A stretch of 7,677 nt of DNA, from the NCBI GenBank assembly GCA_002685455.1, contig NYXF01000023.1, positions 1 through 7,677 on the forward strand. Reading direction: 5' to 3'. The translations under genes were made by a program, and so were the position numbers. This DNA comes from Porticoccus sp. Lineage in GTDB: Bacteria; Pseudomonadota; Gammaproteobacteria; Pseudomonadales; Porticoccaceae. Of this stretch, positions 5,471-7,677 are shown piece by piece; position 1 is the stretch's first letter; every line of letters begins with the position of its first letter. The notes under the pieces are model-generated. The model saw nothing but the letters and a program-made list of their open reading frames with translations. It was not told where the DNA came from and ran no database searches.

Positions 5471-6079
5471 ATGGTGAACAGTGACCAATTAGAAGAATTA
5501 AAAGATCAACTTACTATTGAATTAACAAACACACTCAATGCTCAGATGGGAGCTAAAAATCAAGAAATAGATGATGAATTAAGTAGAATCAGACAAGTTT
5601 TACAAAGGGTGAATTCACCTGAACAAAGAGGTGTTGAAGATGGAACAGATATTATTTTAAATCAACACATGAGAGATATTACAAGAGAAAATAGACCTCA
5701 AATGAGTTCAGCCGGATTAAGTATGAATAATAAGCATTTCAGAGATTTAAGTAATCATGAATTACATAAAATAAAAAAAATGCATGAAAAAGATCATTCA
5801 TTAAAACCAAAAACTATTTTAGATGAATCTTTGGGAGATATTATGAATAAATTAGTTAATTTTTTAACATTTTCATTTGATGGATATACAAAAGCATATT
5901 ATGCTGCCGAAGTCATGGAAAATGTTTATGATGATGAAAAAAATATGTATCAAAGAATTAAAGTTCATTTAATAGCAATCATATTATTCATGAGAGAAGA
6001 TCAAAATATATTATATATAGGTATCTTATTGGTATTTTTATCAATGATAATTTATTTAGTAAATATTACAACATCTTAA
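5471..6079 (+). CDS. Tail-anchored coiled-coil membrane protein
   Basis: A 202-residue protein. I chose the ATG at 5471; the frame is open further upstream only through a TTG at 5456, which a eukaryotic virus would not normally use. Residues 5-47 form a charged helical or coiled-coil region (ELKDQLTIELTNTL, EIDDELSRIRQVLQR). Residues 50-115 are polar. Residues 117-160 hold a conserved-looking block, including DGYTKAYYAAEVMENVYDD (137-155). A single C-terminal membrane segment (about 180-198, ILYIGILLVFLSMIIYLV) is followed by NITTS only. That is a tail-anchor topology with the bulk cytosolic or facing the virion interior. From memory, similar C-termini (R.D.NI.YIGI.LVFLS) occur in giant virus hypothetical proteins; function unknown. 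The stop codon overlaps that of the convergent gene within a shared TTAA. Confidence 0.85.
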   Translation: MVNSDQLEELKDQLTIELTNTLNAQMGAKNQEIDDELSRIRQVLQRVNSPEQRGVEDGTDIILNQHMRDITRENRPQMSSAGLSMNNKHFRDLSNHELHKIKKMHEKDHSLKPKTILDESLGDIMNKLVNFLTFSFDGYTKAYYAAEVMENVYDDEKNMYQRIKVHLIAIILFMREDQNILYIGILLVFLSMIIYLVNITTS

Positions 6080-6552
6080 CGACGTCTTCTACTTTTACGT
6101 TTGCTAGACTTGCGTTTGCTAGACTTACGTCTTTTAGATTTCTTGCTTGATTTACGCTTAGATTTTCTACGTTTTTTGCTTTTCTTAAATCTTCTACCCC
6201 CCCCAAAAGCATCTTCTGGTATACTTCGTTTCTTATCTTGGAGAAGCTTAAGATTAGCGAAATGTTCTATGAGTATACTCTTCTCTACCCCCTTCAATCT
6301 TTCATATTGTTTGTCAAGATCCATCACCATATCATCATCACTCTGACTGGCGGTGTAGGGCTTTTTGGGGGTTTTAAAGTGTAAGGGATATTCATCTATT
6401 AAATCTTCCATCAATGGATAAATTTTTTTCAGGAGATCACCCTTATTTAAATCTTCCACCTCTTTCTTAAAGCTTTTCTTATTCATCTCGTCAAGCACGT
6501 CTTGAGTGGAGCTGGGACTACTACTATCAAATTCGGTCGGATTGGTTTCCAT
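6076..6552 (-). CDS. Basic-tailed (Arg/Lys/Ser) protein of atypical composition
   Basis: A 158-residue protein that I do not recognise. Residues 1-116 are acidic and helical, with no membrane segment, for example DLLKKIYPLMEDLIDEYPLHF (39-59) and LDKQYERLKGVEKSILIEHF (79-98). A Gly hinge, FGGGRRF (116-122), is encoded by a run of eight G on the coding strand (plus-strand C8, 6197-6204). It leads into a tail (119-158) made almost only of K, R and S. RS/KS-rich tails are found on many NCLDV virion proteins and may bind nucleic acid or be phosphorylated; this is inference. Base composition differs sharply from the neighbours: row 6481-6540 has 29 G/C of 60, against 10 of 60 in row 5761-5820 of the adjoining gene. 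Recent acquisition or different selection is possible. The ATG at 6552 diverges from that at 6646. Confidence 0.83.
   Translation of the reverse strand: METNPTEFDSSSPSSTQDVLDEMNKKSFKKEVEDLNKGDLLKKIYPLMEDLIDEYPLHFKTPKKPYTASQSDDDMVMDLDKQYERLKGVEKSILIEHFANLKLLQDKKRSIPEDAFGGGRRFKKSKKRRKSKRKSSKKSKRRKSSKRKSSKRKSRRRR
6095..6139 (-). repeat. Three 15-bp tandem units in the basic tail
   Basis: On the plus strand TTACGTTTGCTAGAC (6095-6109), TTGCGTTTGCTAGAC (6110-6124) and TTACGTCTTTTAGAT (6125-6139) are consecutive 15-base units. The first two differ by one base. They encode K/R-S-(S)-K-R steps in the minus-strand protein. The near identity of the first pair points to recent duplication, so tail length may vary between isolates. 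Confidence 0.75.
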
Positions 6553-6645
6553 TTTTATACTATACTTTAGATTTTTTTTTCAGAAATTAATAAATATATT
6601 TCTTACGGAATATTTATTTATCTTTTATCTATAATATTATTAGTT
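6553..6645. promoter_or_regulatory. Divergent promoter region with TCTA-containing AT stretches
   Basis: This 93-bp gap lies between the outward-facing ATGs at 6552 (minus) and 6646 (plus). On the plus side TTTATCTATAATATTATT (about 6625-6642) precedes the ATG. On the minus side, in the gene's sense, an A-run followed by TCTAAAGTATAGTATAAAA abuts the ATG. A TCTA core in AT-rich flanks was described as a late promoter in Cafeteria roenbergensis virus. Both sides here fit loosely, but the motif is short and chance hits are likely. Confidence 0.4.
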
Positions 6646-7365
6646 ATGATAGACAGTATTGATACTACTAAATTTTTAAAGACTATCGTTCAACCAAATA
6701 TAAAATTTTTATTAATATTAGCATTAATATTAGTATTAGCGATAAGATATCTTGAAACAAACGTAATATTTATAATCAGTATAATATTATTTGTTTTTGT
6801 GAATTATAAAAGTATATTAAATACAATTGATGATATTAAAGATAAAGAAAATCACATAGAACGAGTTATAGAAGATAATCGTATAGTAAAACGTGATATT
6901 TATTTTAGTGAAGAATTAGATAAATATTTACACAAAATGAGGCGTTTTAGAAAATATAACCCTCAATCATATGATTCAGGATATAATTATATTAAAATGT
7001 TTATTCATACAATACATGATTTAGAAAGAGATGATATATCACATCCAAAACAATATTTTGAGAATGCACAATTATATTTAAAAAAATCATTAAATTTATT
7101 TCAAGCGATAACACTCTCTGTCCCTGAAGAAAAAATGATTCATGCTTTAAAATACAACAAGTTTGAATCGAATAAATTATCAAATAGAATAGGTCAATTA
7201 TGTAAAAAGATATATAAACATTGTTATTATTTATTGTATAATTTATCATTACGTTTTAATGAAGATTTCATTAAGAATCCAGATATTTATAAAACTGAAA
7301 TAAATTTAAATGCTGATGTAGTTGAAGAATCCAACACATTTGATAATATCCATGAATTATATTAA
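6646..7365 (+). CDS. Membrane-hairpin protein with large helical C-terminal domain
   Basis: A 239-residue protein. After a short N-terminus, two adjacent membrane segments (about 20-35 and 39-54) form a hairpin. A charged linker (56-90) follows, then a helical domain: LHKMRRFRKYNPQSYDSGYN (95-114), IHTIHDLERDDISHPKQYFE (120-139), and YLKKSLNLFQAITLSVPEEK (144-163). From memory the 'FRKYN..SY..GY.Y.K.F...IHDLERDDI.HP.QYFENA' block resembles conserved hypothetical proteins of Mimivirus-like viruses, but I can assign no function. The topology puts a sizeable domain on one face of a membrane, fitting a virion or factory membrane role. The ATG at 6646 is the first in the frame and lies in a divergent promoter gap; the next gene starts 35 bp after the stop. 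Confidence 0.83.
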   Translation: MIDSIDTTKFLKTIVQPNIKFLLILALILVLAIRYLETNVIFIISIILFVFVNYKSILNTIDDIKDKENHIERVIEDNRIVKRDIYFSEELDKYLHKMRRFRKYNPQSYDSGYNYIKMFIHTIHDLERDDISHPKQYFENAQLYLKKSLNLFQAITLSVPEEKMIHALKYNKFESNKLSNRIGQLCKKIYKHCYYLLYNLSLRFNEDFIKNPDIYKTEINLNADVVEESNTFDNIHELY

Positions 7366-7400
7366 GTTTAATATTTTATTTATTTATATCTTTATTTTTA

Positions 7401-7677
7401 ATGAATTGTTTAAAAGTTGATCCTGAATTATTAATTAAGAGAATAGACCCCGCATTAAGGAATAGTAATTACAATTTTTTAGACTCATTAGAAGAATATA
7501 ATTTATCATCAAAAATTTATTATGATTATTTATCGGGAATAGATGAATATAAATTAAAAAATGTATGGAATCATATCATTAAAAGATGGAACAATATGAA
7601 ATTATCTTTAAAAGATAATACAGATTTTAAGAGGAGCGAATATTGTAAAGGAGAATATCATCAAATACATAATGATA
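7401..7677 (+). CDS. Start of an unrecognised ORF (truncated by window edge)
   Basis: The frame from the ATG at 7401 is open for 92 codons to the window end, beginning MNCLKVDPELLIKRIDPALR. It is hydrophilic and rich in N, Y, K and L, with W55, W63 and no membrane segment or signal peptide in the part seen. I do not recognise it. Support comes from the unbroken frame, an AT-only lead-in (7366-7400, all A/T apart from a few G/C) and the same direction and spacing as the upstream gene. The real length is unknown. Confidence 0.7.
   Translation, partial: MNCLKVDPELLIKRIDPALRNSNYNFLDSLEEYNLSSKIYYDYLSGIDEYKLKNVWNHIIKRWNNMKLSLKDNTDFKRSEYCKGEYHQIHND

Noticed and set aside
6101..6346. 81-codon plus-strand frame rich in Leu/Arg/Asp repeats
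   Set aside because: It is the complement of the Lys/Arg/Ser codon repeat of the minus-strand gene; the LDLRLLD pattern is a by-product of that repeat.
7001..7249. 82-codon minus-strand frame inside the membrane-hairpin gene
   Set aside because: It is low complexity (N/I/Y), antisense to a coherent helical domain, and lacks its own lead-in.

Overview
The window looks like a piece of the genome of a nucleocytoplasmic large DNA virus (NCLDV; Nucleocytoviricota). It most resembles the AT-rich algal or protist-infecting relatives of Mimivirus (Imitervirales), but family-level placement is inference. The reasons are: very AT-rich DNA (60-base rows as low as 10 G/C); intron-less genes packed on both strands with gaps of about 30-210 bp; a eukaryote-type 5'-3' exoribonuclease (XRN) and a eukaryote-type RNA polymerase subunit (RPB10) side by side with many small membrane proteins; lysine/arginine/serine-rich C-terminal tails; and AT-only promoter stretches running directly into the ATG. 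There is no Shine-Dalgarno pattern, rRNA, tRNA, CRISPR array or insertion sequence.

Layout. 1-1076 (minus) is the N-terminal part of an XRN-family exonuclease, cut by the window edge. Its upstream gap carries a 9-bp perfect hairpin. 1288-1758 and 1790-2419 (both minus) encode a basic-tailed protein and a conserved-looking protein of unknown function. A 50-bp divergent promoter region separates these from 2470-3852 (plus), a 460-residue cysteine-rich, probably secreted mosaic protein with an antistasin-like module. 3934-4203 (plus) is RPB10, enlarged by an internal insertion. It overlaps tail-to-tail with 4184-4729 (minus), a multi-pass membrane protein.

A 29-bp divergent promoter with a centred 16-bp palindrome then drives 4759-4959 (plus), a 66-residue membrane protein. 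This is followed by 4998-5435 (two-TM protein with a GC-rich perfect inverted repeat in its coding sequence) and 5471-6079 (tail-anchored coiled-coil protein). The last overlaps by 4 bp with 6076-6552 (minus), a second basic-tailed protein of clearly higher GC. 6646-7365 (plus) is a membrane-hairpin protein. 7401 to the right edge is the start of an unrecognised ORF.

How the genes may work together (inference): XRN would degrade decapped RNA and RPB10 belongs to the viral transcription machinery, so the left and centre touch RNA metabolism. The run of small membrane proteins and the two basic-tailed proteins looks like virion or virus-factory components. The secreted cysteine-rich protein could act at the virion surface or on host extracellular proteases. 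I see no clear multi-gene defence or mobile system. The most interesting items are the mosaic antistasin-like protein, the GC-rich perfect inverted repeat in an AT-rich gene, the compositionally odd basic-tail gene with a G8 tract, and the symmetric divergent promoter.
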